Origin: Antedon mediterranea
Lineage: Eukaryota > Echinodermata > Crinoidea > Comatulida > Antedonidae
DNA: 64,000 nucleotides
Direction: 5' to 3'
Assembly: GCF_964355755.1 (NCBI RefSeq)
Contig: NC_092673.1
Location: 14,575,001-14,639,000, forward strand
Shown here: positions 45,876-56,115 of the stretch, in pieces
How the letters are laid out: each line of letters begins with the position of its first letter
How positions within the stretch are numbered: the stretch's first letter is position 1
Translations under genes and position numbers: made by a program
The notes under the pieces: model-generated
What the model saw: the letters and a program-made list of their open reading frames with translations, nothing else
Database searches by the model: none
Told to the model about the DNA's origin: nothing

Positions 45876-46284
45876 CGCATATTGAAAGAAATGTAACTAC
45901 TGACAATTTGTTCCATTGCATTCATAAACATTTTGTATAATATTGAAGTTTGTGGGGGAGGGGCATGTAACAATAGCTAATATATTGACAGTCCAGAAGA
46001 TACTGCTAGTGAAAAAGGTCAACATTTTTTAGGGAGAGGGGAATTGGACTACCATTGCAACAATGTAGATGAATATCCTACAATGTTCCTCCCATAACCT
46101 CTGTATTCTTTCAACATTGTTTGTGTCCGATGAATCATTTAATCTAATAAATTCACCCAATAGATCTATGATTCCTTCAGTGCATTCATTAAACGCCATT
46201 TCTAGTCTGATTTCTCTCACTTTCTTTGACAAAGAGAGAGAATTGAAGAAGGGACGAGAACGGGAAATTCTAGCCACGCCTCCT
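45876..46284. other. Unassigned DNA before the CpG-rich array
   Basis: No gene was recognised. The frames on either strand at 46029-46359 mostly derive from the adjacent array. Confidence 0.3.
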
Positions 46285-46715
46285 CTCTCGATATGCGCGA
46301 TGTGGAAAAACTCGATACGCGCAATGCGTAAAAACTCGACACGCGCGATGTCAACATAACACGAGCGATGTACAAACTCAACACGCGCGATGTCAACATA
46401 ACACGCGCGACGTGTAAACTCAACACGCGCGATGTCAACATAACATGCGCGTCGTGTAAACTCAACACGCGATGACGTCAACATAACACGAGCGATGTAC
46501 AAATTCAACACGAGCGATGCCAACATAACACGAGCGATGTGTAAACTCAACACGAGCGATGTGAACTCAACACGAGCGATGTACAAACTCAACACGAGCG
46601 ATGTGTAAACTCAACTCGAGCGATGCCTCCATAACATGAGCGATGTGTTAACTCAACTCGAGCGATGTGTTAAACTCAACACGAGCGATGTCTACATAAC
46701 ACGAGCGAGGTCAAC
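46285..46715. repeat. CpG-rich ~20/40-bp tandem array (AACTCAACACGAGCGATGT)
   Basis: About 20 copies of an ~20-bp element alternate between an AACTCAACACG.GCGATGT form and a CAACATAACACG.GCGA.GT form, giving a 40-bp higher-order period. CGCGCG variants dominate the left part and CGAGCG the right. Minus-strand frames are open because the period tends to be near a multiple of three; no gene is implied. Confidence 0.85.
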
Positions 46716-46936
46716 TTGACATAGTTATGTTCGTACTGGCGTGCCATAAATTTTAAAAACACATCGCTACCGGTCGGGTTGTTTTTATACACACATCGCT
46801 AGTTGTTGAGAATTATTTTAGTAGACATGCGCAGTAAGGGTTTGTAGAACGCCACCAACGTTCAGAAAAGTTAAATATACTTGTTGCGCCCAGAGACAAA
46901 AACCAGAGTAGGATCATTTTTGGTGTTCGCAGCAAA

Positions 46937-47248
46937 ATGACGGATCGTAATTTACGTGAAATATTTGACCAATATGCCCGCGAAAGTTTAAGGGAACAAG
47001 AAATTGAAAGGTTGTTTAGGTAATATAATGTTTTACCTCAATCTATCTATATAATGTATTATTAGGGCTATCCTAGAGTATTAACTATGTTGAGGCATTG
47101 TCTAATTCATAATTAACTAATTATAACTAAAAAAAGGCCTAACTATATAATAAAGGAGGCCTCTAGCCTACTTTTACTAGGCCTAGGCTAGGCCTGGCCT
47201 ATATAAAGGCCTAATATTTTTTTGTTTATAACTAGGCCTTAGCTTAGC

Positions 47249-47281
<33 letters not shown>

Positions 47282-48382
47282 GGCTAGAGGCCTATGGGAT
47301 AGGGTCTCCCTACTACTACTTAGACCTAACTAAATAAATCCCCCTTCCTCCTGCCGAGGCTATATGCTTATAGGCCCCATTCTGCCTACTAGTACTAGTA
47401 CTAGCTAGGCTAGTATGTAGGCCTATAGTAGTAATATATATATATATTCTGCATCTTGTATATTTATTTAGGCCTAGACCCTAGGCCTAATATTATATTC
47501 TATTTGAATTATAAGAAATGGCAATCTGAAAATATCACTGAAATGTTCATCTGCGACACATTATTTTAGGCCTGCACAGTACCAACTGCAGTAACCACAC
47601 CTTCAGCGCCTGTAACAACCACGGCACCAGTACTGTTACCACCTTTGAACCCCGCTCCTCGATATAATGCGGTGGAAAATTATAGGCCTAGACCTCGGCC
47701 TAGGCGGAGCCGAGCTCCATATTTTAAGTAAGAATTTATATAACCTTCCTCTTCCAGTTAGCACTTTACAAAACAGTCTCACTTTAAAAGTGTTTACATT
47801 TTACAAATTTGTGTAGTTAATCAGTCTAAAAAACCAAAAAAAAAACCTTAATTATTTTTTTTACTATGATAGTGGCAAACAAATGTTTAAACAAATAATT
47901 TATTACTACTGTAAACCAAAAATTGCCAGAGGTGTTCTCAAACCAGGGAAAAAGAATGTAAAAAATCAAAATAACAACTATAGACCTCGGTATTAAAAAT
48001 CAAGAAAGTCCCAACAAAAAAATTAAAGAAGTAGGTCATTTTAGTCTTCATTTGTCAAAGTATAAATAAAGTAAAAATACACAGAAATAATACAATCCCC
48101 TTAATTATTAGTTGGTGAAAGTCAAAACATTATTAATTACTTGTTCCACAATATAAATTTTCATGTTTTTTTTTCTCCGAAAGTGTGCATAAGTGGACCT
48201 TTTTTCAGAGACGTTGTTCTGTTGTCTGGGCCTAACATATTGTCAGTTCCAAGACAGGGAGTAAAAGTATGGCTGACCAAACATGGTCATGTGAAATCTG
48301 GGGTGAGGTTCCTCAGAGAATGGGACAATGAACAGGTGGTTGCCAAACTCAGGAATCTATTCCAGATTCCTGAAGATTGTAG
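46937..48382 (+). CDS. N-terminal exons of a second HECT-family (G2E3-like) gene
   Basis: Exon 1, 46937-47019: MTDRNLREIFDQYARESLRE then QEIERLF, donor AG|GTAATA. Exon 2, 47570-47727: a Thr/Pro-rich TAVTTPSAPVTTTAPVLLPP, then RPRPRPRRSRAPYF. Exon 3, 48209-48382, joins exon 2 in phase as KDVVLLSGPNILSVPRQGVK, VWLTKHGHVKSGVRFLREWD, NEQVVAKLRNLFQIPEDC, with a GT donor. The KDV.LL..P...VPR....V.L...G.V..G..F.(R/K)EW....V...L...F block is what I know from the region before the HECT domain in multi-copy invertebrate G2E3-like proteins. Exon 1 to exon 2 is out of phase as drawn, so a small exon is missed or the gene is damaged. No HECT exons follow. Confidence 0.5.
47240..47445. repeat. CTA and TA microsatellites in AGGCCTA-rich intron
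   Basis: (CTA)n at about 47251-47282, CTAGTACTAGTACTAG near 47390 and (TA)n near 47437, embedded in many TAGGCCTAG words. Confidence 0.8.
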
Positions 48383-49370
48383 GTATGTTTGCCTGTTTTT
48401 CTTTTTTTTTTCTGCAAGCTGAGCTTGGGAGAGAGACAATTTTTATTTGATAATCAGAAATATCTATTTGCATAATATTTTTTATTTATTAAAAAAGCCT
48501 TCCAGTTTAGTTAGAATACAACTTCTTTCTTCCACATCTACTTTCGTTATAAGGTCTGATATTTAACTGTCAAATTAGCCATGCATACACTTTTTATTTA
48601 AAGCTAAATATATGTTGAACAATAATCAGGTAGGCCTAATAAGGTTATGTGTGAATTTGATTGATATGAAAGCCATTTTTTATAATTTTTATAGTAAATT
48701 CATAAAATAGTACCTTAAAGACTGTTTAATGATCATGCTGAAAAGTTTATAATTGATATGACAAGCTTTTGTAGGCAAAAGTACTAGTTCAAATCCCAAA
48801 GTAATTGACCTAAATTATTTATCAAGGAATTTTATATATTCAAATTTGCTCAACTGAGAATTAAATGTATACATGTGACATCCTTTCCCACCTAAAAACA
48901 ATTAACGAATGACAGCTCTTAAACAAATATTTGACAAGTATTATCCATCATTTAGAAGTACCTTGACAACTTTAGATATATGACATAAGTGTTTGCCCTA
49001 AATCTTATTTTGTTGCAATTTTATGTATGGTATACATTACCCACAATTCTAGAATCAATATAAAAAACATTTAATTAGATTTGTAGCAGCCTTATAGAAT
49101 ACTGTTAACAATTTTTAATTACTCTAGACCAGAGTTGTATCCATTTTAGAGTTCAACTACCTTGCATTTATCTTTACATAGCAAGGTCATTTAGACAGTT
49201 ACCAACTTTTCTAAGTAAAATCATGTAAAAGTAATAAGTGTTATATAACCACAGTCCACCAGTTGGAATGTCATTCTGCCAATGCCTAGCTCGCGCCCTA
49301 ACTAAAACTAGTAAAAAGGCAACCAGTGTGGCCAGCGAGCGAAATGAAATTATGCTAGGTGGCAGCACAA
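48383..49370. other. AT-rich DNA, nothing recognised
   Basis: No HECT exons, other coding signatures or repeat boundaries were found after the exon ending at 48382. Confidence 0.35.
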
Positions 49371-49745
49371 AATTATGCCAGATTATGCCAGACACAATTA
49401 AGGCTAAAAGTGCACCAAAACAGTGAATAAGAGGGCGGTTTATGTGTATGTTTTATGTACCACAAAGGTGGGAAGCAAAAAAAAAAAAAAAAAGCTCTTC
49501 GGGTTTTCAGCCAAATTATGCTAGATTGTGTACAAATTATGCCAGATTTTTTTGCAATTATGCCCGATAATATGCTAAATCGTGGTGAATATGTTGTATG
49601 TTTGCGTTTTTCAAATTATGCCAGATTAGCCTATGCCAGATTTCCTAAAATTATGCCTAGCATAAATGCCAGATGCCAGATGGGTCAAAATTATGCCAGA
49701 TGGGTCAAAATTATGCCAGACGGCATAATTATGCCAGATTTGGCC
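49371..49745. repeat. Cluster of AATTATGCCAGAT motifs
   Basis: The word AATTATGCCAGA(T/C), with small variants, occurs at least ten times at irregular spacing (for example 49374, 49383, 49536, 49615, 49691, 49708 and 49727). Some copies abut, others are tens of bases apart, and some are separated by GGGTCAA. This is not a regular tandem repeat. Confidence 0.8.
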
Positions 49746-50590
49746 AATATGAAGGCAACTAACCACCTCCTGGTTTTTGAAAGACTTCCCAAACCATGCA
49801 CAGAATAGATTAGTTGAAGTTGGGCATAACAATTAAAACTCTATTTTTTTTAGTATTATTTTAATCAGAGGTTTAAACAAAAAATCACGCCTTGATTGAA
49901 GTTAAACTCACCTCAACCCTGCTAGAGTAGATGAAGATGTATGAAAACGGTGGTCGATTCAAAATGGTCGTCAAATAGTAATAAATACAGAGTACATACC
50001 ACTCACCACACAGACAGGTTGCGATGTACAACGAACCATCATTTCCATTCTTCTTCATCTATCTAATAGGCTTAGCCCACACATTTTGTTCTCTGAATCT
50101 GGTCGGTTATTTGCATCTTGTATAAGATAGCTAGACCCATGCTTCTAAAGAAATAAATCTCACTTTTCCTGGGAGCATGGTGTTGTCTGCATAAGATTTT
50201 CACAGTTGACACATCATACCTACCTGCATACTACTCTGACGTGACGAGCAGGTCCGACAGACCGACGCGAAGAAGAGAGGATGAGAGAGGAGAACCACAT
50301 GTTACATGGGCTAGGCTGTTTATTATTATAGTCTACTCCATTTCGAAATGGGGGTTTCGTTTTTCATACAAATCACCAAACACTATGTATGGAGTGCAAA
50401 CTTCGCCAAAACTCCGAAAGGCTCACAAACATTGAACACTACTTTTATAGGTATCTGTAAACATTTATTTAGTCTTTCAAAGAAAAAAAGTTATATCATA
50501 TTTGATAAACTTTCATGTTTGCCTAATATAAGGCCTATCAAATATTGGGCCGCTTTTTCACCACACAGTTAAAATATTTTATGGTGCTTG
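49746..50590. other. Unassigned DNA
   Basis: No recognised gene or mobile-element boundary. The open frames at 50241-50572 carry no known motif. Confidence 0.3.
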
Positions 50591-50594
50591 TTAC

Positions 50595-50775
50595 AACCGC
50601 TAATGTGGGAAACGTCATGTTACAACCGCTAATGTAGAAAACGCCAGTTAATGTAGAACAATCCACCGCTTATGTAGTAAAACTGCCAGTAAATGTAGAA
50701 ACATCAACAGCTTTATGTAGTAAGGAAAATTGTCTCCCAGCTTATGTAGTTCCTATCGCCAGCTAATGTAGAAAA
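50595..50775. repeat. Cluster of GCTAATGTAGAAA motifs
   Basis: About nine occurrences of (C/A)GCTAATGTAGAAA or its variants (GCTTATGTAGTA, CAGTTAATGTAGAA) at 15-30-bp spacing, mixed with the words AACGCCAG and TTACAACC. Regular enough to be a decayed tandem array. Confidence 0.7.
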
Positions 50776-50935
50776 TGTTATATAATTTACAAAAATGTCT
50801 AAATCATGTGCAAATGCATCAATCTTTACTTAGCTATCAGTCTTTCCACCTCTCGTAAGCAACCAACTATCTAAAACGACCACACATCGTAAGCAACCAT
50901 CTCTGTTAAGGGACCGCTTCTCATAATGTGAAACT
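50775..50935 (-). repeat. Inverted copy of the 26270-26520 repeat
   Basis: The reverse complement contains GGTCCCTTAACAGAGATGG, GGTTGCTTACGA and GCTTACGAGAGGTGG, then GCACATGATTTAGACATT, as at 26290-26515. Confidence 0.65.
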
Positions 50936-51000
50936 AGCTTAGATGGTAATGCCCGGGTTCTCAAATAATATTGGTAAACGTTTTTTACCGGTGGTACTGT
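50931..51000 (+). repeat. Fragment of the tRNA-Ala repeat unit
   Basis: AACTAGCTTAGATGGTA joins directly to ATGCCCGGGTTCTC and is followed by the unit's downstream part (TTTTTTACCGGTGGTACTGTTA). The anticodon arm is deleted. This places a piece of the 53.4-54.1 kb array right at the start of the LINE fragment. Confidence 0.6.
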
Positions 51001-51004
51001 TATA

Positions 51005-52200
51005 GCCTTATCACTGACGTCCAACATGGGTTTTTCCCATCCCGCTCGTGTGTTACGCAGCTAACTAACCTTCTCCATAATTGGGCATCGTCGCTGGACA
51101 AACCACGCCCACCTAGAATTGATGTTATATTTTTAGATTACTCTAAAGGCTTTGATAAATTACCCTACCAAATTGTCCTAAATAAACTCGCTACATACAG
51201 TTTAACATTAGAGTAATAGAGGCCAAATATGGAAATGGATCCAATCTTTTCTATCTAATCGAATTCAGAAGGTTATACTCCAGGGATATCTCAGTAGCTC
51301 ACGCTCTGTGACATCTGGAATACCCCAAGGTAGTGTGTTGGGACCCATGATATTTAACTTATTTATCAATGACCTTGCATCTTCCTTACCATCTTGCGCC
51401 CAGTATTCGTCGACGATACGATCATTTATAGGGATATACACAGTGTTGATGATGAACTTATAGTTCAACGTGATATAAATACGCTCTCCACATGGTGCAA
51501 CTTAAATGAAATGCAATTAAATTCAAATAAAACCTGTATTCTACACATCATCACCAGATCCAAAAAGGCATACCGTCCAAATTACTACCTTAATGATTCC
51601 CCAATACAATCGGATACTCATTCTCACCTTGGCGTTACCATTAATCATACTTTGACTTGGAACCATGTACAAAATGTTACTGCAACAAGGGCAAATAGGA
51701 TGATTGGTTATATTGCGAGTATTGCTGGGCCGGGGGAACCTCGTCAGCAGCTGTATTTGCATTATACCGAATATACGATTCCCGCGTGGCTTCCCCAGAC
51801 AGTAAAATTGATTGATAAGATCGAATCTGTTCAACGTAGAGCCACACGGCTAGCATTGAAACAGAGAAGAGGAGATATGGAGTATGATGTTAGATTAAAG
51901 CAACTCAATTGGCCCCGTCTATCGAGCCGAAGAAGCTATCTTTTAACATCATTTGTATGTAAAACACTAATAGGTTCTATTGATTGTAAAAGTATGCGCG
52001 AAAATGTGTGCGTCAATACTCGACCTTAAGTTTCAAGCATTTTGTATGCACGGACTAACTGTTTGCATCGCTCAGTTATCCATGTCTTCCCGCTACTGAG
52101 GGAAGACATCCATGATGAAGTGAAAGATTCCCTGCTATTGGATTATTTCCCTACATTCCTTGCTAAACTTAAAATAAATTTGTTCTCCGATAATAATTAG
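51005..52200 (+). pseudogene. Non-LTR retrotransposon reverse transcriptase, 5'-truncated
   Basis: Over several frames: SLITDVQHGFFPSRSCVTQL, VIFLDYSKGFDKLPYQIVLN (finger/palm motif A), [20 protein letters not shown] (motif B), [11 protein letters not shown] (motif C, (Y/F).DD present), LNEMQLNSNKTCILHI, SHLGVTINHTLTWNHVQNVT and IDKIESVQRRATRLALKQRR. This order is that of Jockey/CR1-like LINE reverse transcriptases. Frameshifts occur near 51210 and 51395, so it is dead. The 3' untranslated part (GAAGACATCCATGATGAAGT..) ends near 52200. Confidence 0.85.
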
Positions 52201-52223
52201 GCCTATGTATATACTTGGGATAA

Positions 52224-53060
52224 CCATGTACAAAATGTTACTGCAAGGGCAAATAGGATGATTGGTTATATTGCGAGTATTGCTGGGGGCACCTCGTCAG
52301 CAGCTGTATTTGCATTATAGCGAGCTCTTATTTATTTTATTTTTTATTTTATGTCTTTAGGCAATGTGGCCAAGGATTACCAATAGTGAATTAATCACTG
52401 TCCTATCAGATAGGTGGTAATCCCCCTGATACAGGGGCAATTGTGTGAACCAGTTCACCGGGGTAACCCCCTACTCTTTTTCGAATAATGAACTGGGTTC
52501 TTTAAAGTACACACAGGTTATAACTGTGTACACTGGACCTACGGTTTATAGTCCTTATCCGAGAAGACTTGTTCCACCACCAGAACTAGGAGCGAGTCGG
52601 CCTCATCATCATCATTCCCATACTCGAATATGCGATTCCCGCATGGCTTCCCCAGACAGTAAAATTGATTGATAAGATCGAATCTGTTCAACGTAGAGCC
52701 ACGCGGCTAGCATTGAAACAGAGAAGAGGAGATATGGAGTATGATGTTAGATTAAAACAACTCAATTGGCCCCGTCTATCGAGCCGAAGAAGCTATCTTT
52801 TAACATCATTTGTATGTAAAACACTAAGTAGTAATAGGTTCTATCGAAAATGTATGCGTCAATACTCGACGTCAAGAAACCTTAAGTTTCAAGCATTTGT
52901 ATGCACGGACTAACTGTTTGCATCGCTCAGTTACCCATGTCTTCCCGCGACTGTGGGAAGACATCCATGATGAAGTGAAAGATTCCCTGCTATTGGCGGA
53001 TTATTTCCCTACATTCCTTGCTAAACTTAAAATAAATTTGTTCTCCGATAATAATTAGGC
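52224..53060 (+). mobile_element. Second 3' end of the same LINE, with an internal insertion
   Basis: 52224-52320 repeats part of 51660-51770 (CCATGTACAAAATGTTACTG onward). After an unrelated block, 52630-53060 repeats 51780-52200 almost exactly (RRATRLALKQRRGDMEYDVR, then the same 3' tail ATAATAATTAGGCCTATGTA). The two LINE tails end at the same point, so this is a second insertion or duplication of the 3' end. Confidence 0.8.
52325..52625. repeat. Unrelated block inserted in the second LINE copy
   Basis: The block from TTTATTTTATTTTTTATTTT through GGCCTCATCATCATCATTCC breaks the LINE similarity. It includes small hairpins (CCCCCTGATACAGGGGC and GTGTGAACCAGTTCACC). Origin unknown; no target duplication was found. 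Confidence 0.5.
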
Positions 53061-53371
53061 CTATGTATATAATTTAATATACTTTTTTATATAGCTTTGG
53101 AATTTTGATATATTATATTTTAAGATGGTATATTCATTGGTTGTGAAACTGGGTGAGTGGGAACACAGGCTTTAAGTCATAGTGATTAGGTTCCCTTTTG
53201 TGTCCCATGCCAGCTCACTCAGTTTGTTCTATTGTTGTTTTTTTTGTATGTCGTGTTCTTCATGTATTTTATATTTGGCAATAAAAGAATAAGAATATAG
53301 TTTCTTTCTCAGACTTTAAACTTCTCTATAATCTATTAAAATATCTACTTGTGTCGTGAAATTGTATAGAT

Positions 53372-53426
53372 GGGGAACTAGCTCAGGTGGTAGAGCGCTC
53401 GCTTTGCAAATGTGAGAGGTTCTCCA
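53372..53426 (+). repeat. tRNA-Ala(UGC)-like unit 1, T arm deleted
   Basis: GGGGAACTAGCTCAGGTGG, TAGAGCGCTCGCTTTGCAAA and GAGAGG run straight into TTCTCCA. The acceptor, D and anticodon arms remain; variable loop and T arm are lost and one A is inserted in the anticodon loop. It cannot fold as a tRNA. Confidence 0.7.
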
Positions 53427-53544
53427 ATTGTTGGTGGAAATTTATTACCTGTACTATTTTATTTATTTTTTCCTTGGCCTGAAAACTATTTATTATTTTA
53501 TCAGAACAACACTATTGAGAATAAAAGAAAAATTCGAAACAAAT

Positions 53545-53607
53545 GAGGAACTAGCTCAGATGGTAGAGCTTCATGAGAGGTACCGGGATCAATGCCCGGG
53601 TTCTCCA
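53545..53607 (+). repeat. tRNA-Ala-like unit 2, anticodon arm deleted
   Basis: GAGGAACTAGCTCAGATGG, TAGAGCTTCATGAGAGG, then an intact T arm (CCGGGATCAATGCCCGG) and TTCTCCA. The anticodon stem-loop is reduced to a few bases. Confidence 0.7.
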
Positions 53608-53751
53608 ATAATTTCGGTCAAATGTTATTACCGGTAATGTTACATTTTTTTCCTGAGACTTTAAACTGCTGTATTTGTTTTTATCGCAACAATACTGGTG
53701 ACAATATGAAAAGTAATAAAATAGCTACTGGTTTCGTGTAATTGTAAAGAT

Positions 53752-53824
53752 GGGGAACTAGCTCAGATGGTAGAGCGCTCGCTTTGCATGTGAGAGGTAC
53801 CGGGATCAATGCGTGGGTTCTCCA
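53752..53824 (+). tRNA. tRNA-Ala(UGC)-like unit 3, full length
   Basis: 73 nt with acceptor GGGGAAC/GTTCTCC, D arm GCTC..GAGC, anticodon arm CTCGC-TTTGCAT-GTGAG (anticodon TGC) and discriminator A. The T stem is damaged (CCGGG opposite CGTGG, one mismatch), and the B box is GGATCAATGC. It is the best candidate of the four to be functional, but repeat context and the T-stem defect favour a tRNA-derived repeat. Confidence 0.6.
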
Positions 53825-53960
53825 ATTATTTTTGTCAAAGTTAATTACCGGTACTGTTACGTTTTTTGCTGAGATTTTAAACTACTGTATATATTTTATC
53901 GCAACAAGGTGACAATATGAACAGTAATAAAATATCTACTGGTTTCGTGTAATTGTATAC

Positions 53961-54033
53961 GGGGAACTAGCTCAGATGGTAGACCGCTCGCTTTGCATGT
54001 GAGAGGTACCGGGTACAATTCTCGGGTCCTCCA
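53961..54033 (+). tRNA. tRNA-Ala(UGC)-like unit 4, full length but mutated
   Basis: GGGGAACTAGCTCAGATGG, TAGACCGCTCGCTTTGCATG, T arm CCGGGTACAATTCTCGG, ending TCCTCCA. The D stem is broken (GCTC opposite GACC) and the acceptor has changes. The anticodon TGC is retained. Probably a pseudo-tRNA. Confidence 0.55.
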
Positions 54034-54179
54034 ACAAGTTTTTGTCAAAGTTTATTACCGGTACTGTTACATTTTTTTGCTGATATTTTAAACTACTGTA
54101 TATATTATCGCAACAATATTTTGTTCACTGAGGATAATAAATAATATATTTAATTTTAATATAACCTACGAAAACCTAG

Positions 54180-55005
54180 TATTGGAATAAGTAGAATGGT
54201 TAAACACGACCGAATTTGATTGTCTTTTTGAGTCGATTCTATGGGGTCTACGAACAAATGATGGAGAATTGTAGACAAAGAAATCGGCCTAGGCCGACAC
54301 TTCCATGATAAAAACGATGTGGATATAACTGACAGTAAGGTCTTCAAAGAAAGTAATAAAACATACAAGATGGTAGAGGTGTAGTGCAACACAAACAAAC
54401 AGTGAGTGAAGAAGACATGGGGAAAATATCTGACTCTTTGGATATTAATACACCGGATGGGCTCCAAAATAAAATGCTCATTGATATTATGATTTACTTT
54501 GTTAACCGAGGTAGAGAGAGAACCTTCGAGGTTTGTCGATTTCCGATTTCTTTGTTGAAGTAGATGAAACGATCTCCGTTACATTGTGATCGTGATACCT
54601 TGACCAAATCGAGAAGTGAAAATGAAGATGAGCAGTGTAATGGACATAATGTATGAAATTCGTGGCTCAAAAAGGTGCCCCGTCTCAAGTTTCCTTGCCT
54701 TCAAGGAAGTGTTAAATCCAAATCAAAAATGTATTCGGCAGCGTCCAAAATCGACTGCACCAAATGATGGATCTCCATGATACATAAATGCGCCGTTAGG
54801 TATACATACATTTGGATATAAGATGAAAATGATTTCTGTAAAGGCTGGATGCTAAAAAAAATATACAAATCATAGCCAATGGCTACAACCTGCACAATAC
54901 TTGATGAAGCAGGATTCCCAAATCGAAATATAATGTCGGTTACAGGGCATAGATCGAAATCGTCATTAAAGCATTACTTACAAGAAAAAGTCTATGAGCT
55001 GTACT
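54180..55005 (+). pseudogene. Crypton-type tyrosine recombinase (DUF3504-like), decayed
   Basis: Across three frames: DVDITDSKVFKESNKTYKMV, VVQHKQTVSEEDMGKISDSL, TPDGLQNKMLIDIMIYFVNR then GRE, RDTLTKSRSEN-like TLTKSRSENEDEQCNG, MYEIRGSKRCPVSSFLAFKE-like residues, LNPNQKCIRQRPKSTAPNDG, FGYKMKMISVKAGC, ATTCTILDEAGFPNRNIMSV then TGHRSKSSLKHYL. The P..L..K...DIM.YF..RGRE, CPV..F..(Y/F)...LNP, Y.NHS.RAT and (V/S)(S/T)GHRS..S...Y blocks are those of animal Crypton recombinases and KCTD1-like derivatives. GHRS and the Tyr remain, but the NHS-(L/I)RAT segment is scrambled, removing the catalytic Arg. It has at least three frameshifts. Confidence 0.75.
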
Positions 55006-55289
55006 TTGGCTACGAAAATGTATGAAGTTTCAGAAGATCAATCAAATAATAATCATAATTCATCTTGTGCCATTATTTGTACCATTACACTCATAAACAT
55101 TCATTATTTGTATAATAGTACAGTGAGATATAGTAGACCCATAGTGACATTTAGTATAGTAAGATCATGTTTGCATACATGTCATAGACTCTTCTCTCAG
55201 ACGAGCTTTAGGAATTGCGCATGCTCAGTTCGAGTTTCCAAATACCCATTTTCAGCATTAGTAAACTGTAAGCTTCAACCTGATACAGA

Positions 55290-56115
55290 TTATAGTAGAC
55301 CTAACAGTACGATGCAGTACAATAAGATAGTAGAGTTAGATATATTAGAATGAGATATAGTAGACCTAACAGTACGATACAGTACAATAAGATAGTAGAG
55401 TTAGATATATTAGAATGAGGTATAGTAGACCTAACAGTACGATACAGTACAATAAGATAGTAGAGTTAGATATATTAGAATGAGATATAGTAGACCTACA
55501 GTACGATACAGTACAATAAGATAGTAGAGTTAGATATATTAGAATGAGATATAGTAGACCTAACAGTACGATACAGTACAATAAGATAGTAGAGTTAGAT
55601 ATATTAGAATGAGATATAGTAGACCTACAGTACGATACAGTACAATAAGATGATAGTAGAGTTAGATATATTAGAATGAGATATAGTAGACCTTACAGTA
55701 CAATAAGATAGTAGAGTTAGATATATTAGAATGAGATATAGTAGACCTACAGTACGATACAGTACAATAAGATAGTAGAGTTAGATATATTAGAATGAGA
55801 TATAGTAGACCTACAGTACGATACAGTACAATAAGATGATAGTAGAGTTAGATATATTAGAATGAGATATAGTAGACCTTACAGTACAATAAGATAGTAG
55901 AGTTAGATATATTAGAATGAGATATAGTAGACTTACAGTACGATACAGTACAATAAGATAGTAGAGTTAGATATATTAGAATGAGATATAGTAGACCTAC
56001 AGTACGATACAGTACATTAAGATAGTAGAGTTAGATATATTAGAATGAGATATAGTAGACCTACAGTACGATACAGTACAGTAAGATAGTAGAGTTAGAT
56101 ATAGTAGAGTTAGAT
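55290..56115 (+). repeat. 65-bp satellite array, ~12-13 copies
   Basis: The unit is TAGAGTTAGATATATTAGAA, TGAGATATAGTAGACCTA, ACAGTACGATACAGTACAAT and AAGATAG, about 65 bp. Copies are >90 percent alike by eye; some have a 3-bp GAT insertion (near 55650 and 55838) or lack ~12 bp of ACGATACAGT sequence. The 5' and 3' edges decay gradually (to about 56215). Internal 10-12-bp sub-motifs (ATAGTAGA, ACAGTA) suggest growth from a shorter unit. Confidence 0.9.

Larger units (their letters stand above)
53330..54120 (+). repeat. Tandem array carrying the tRNA-Ala-like units (~200-bp period)
   Basis: Each tRNA-like unit is followed by TTTTTGTCAAAGTT.ATTACC then GGTACTGTTAC, TGAGA.TTTTAAACT.CTGTA, ATCGCAACAA, and (before units 1, 3 and 4) AAATA.CTACT.GTTTCGTG. 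The array has four units with independent internal deletions. Confidence 0.8.

Noticed and set aside
46029-46595. 188-residue minus-strand ORF
   Set aside because: It translates the CpG-rich short tandem array and has no domain outside it.
53752-54033. Functional tRNA-Ala gene cluster
   Set aside because: Two of four units lack whole arms and the other two have T- or D-stem mismatches; the repeat context favours tRNA-derived repeats, though unit 3 could be marginally functional.
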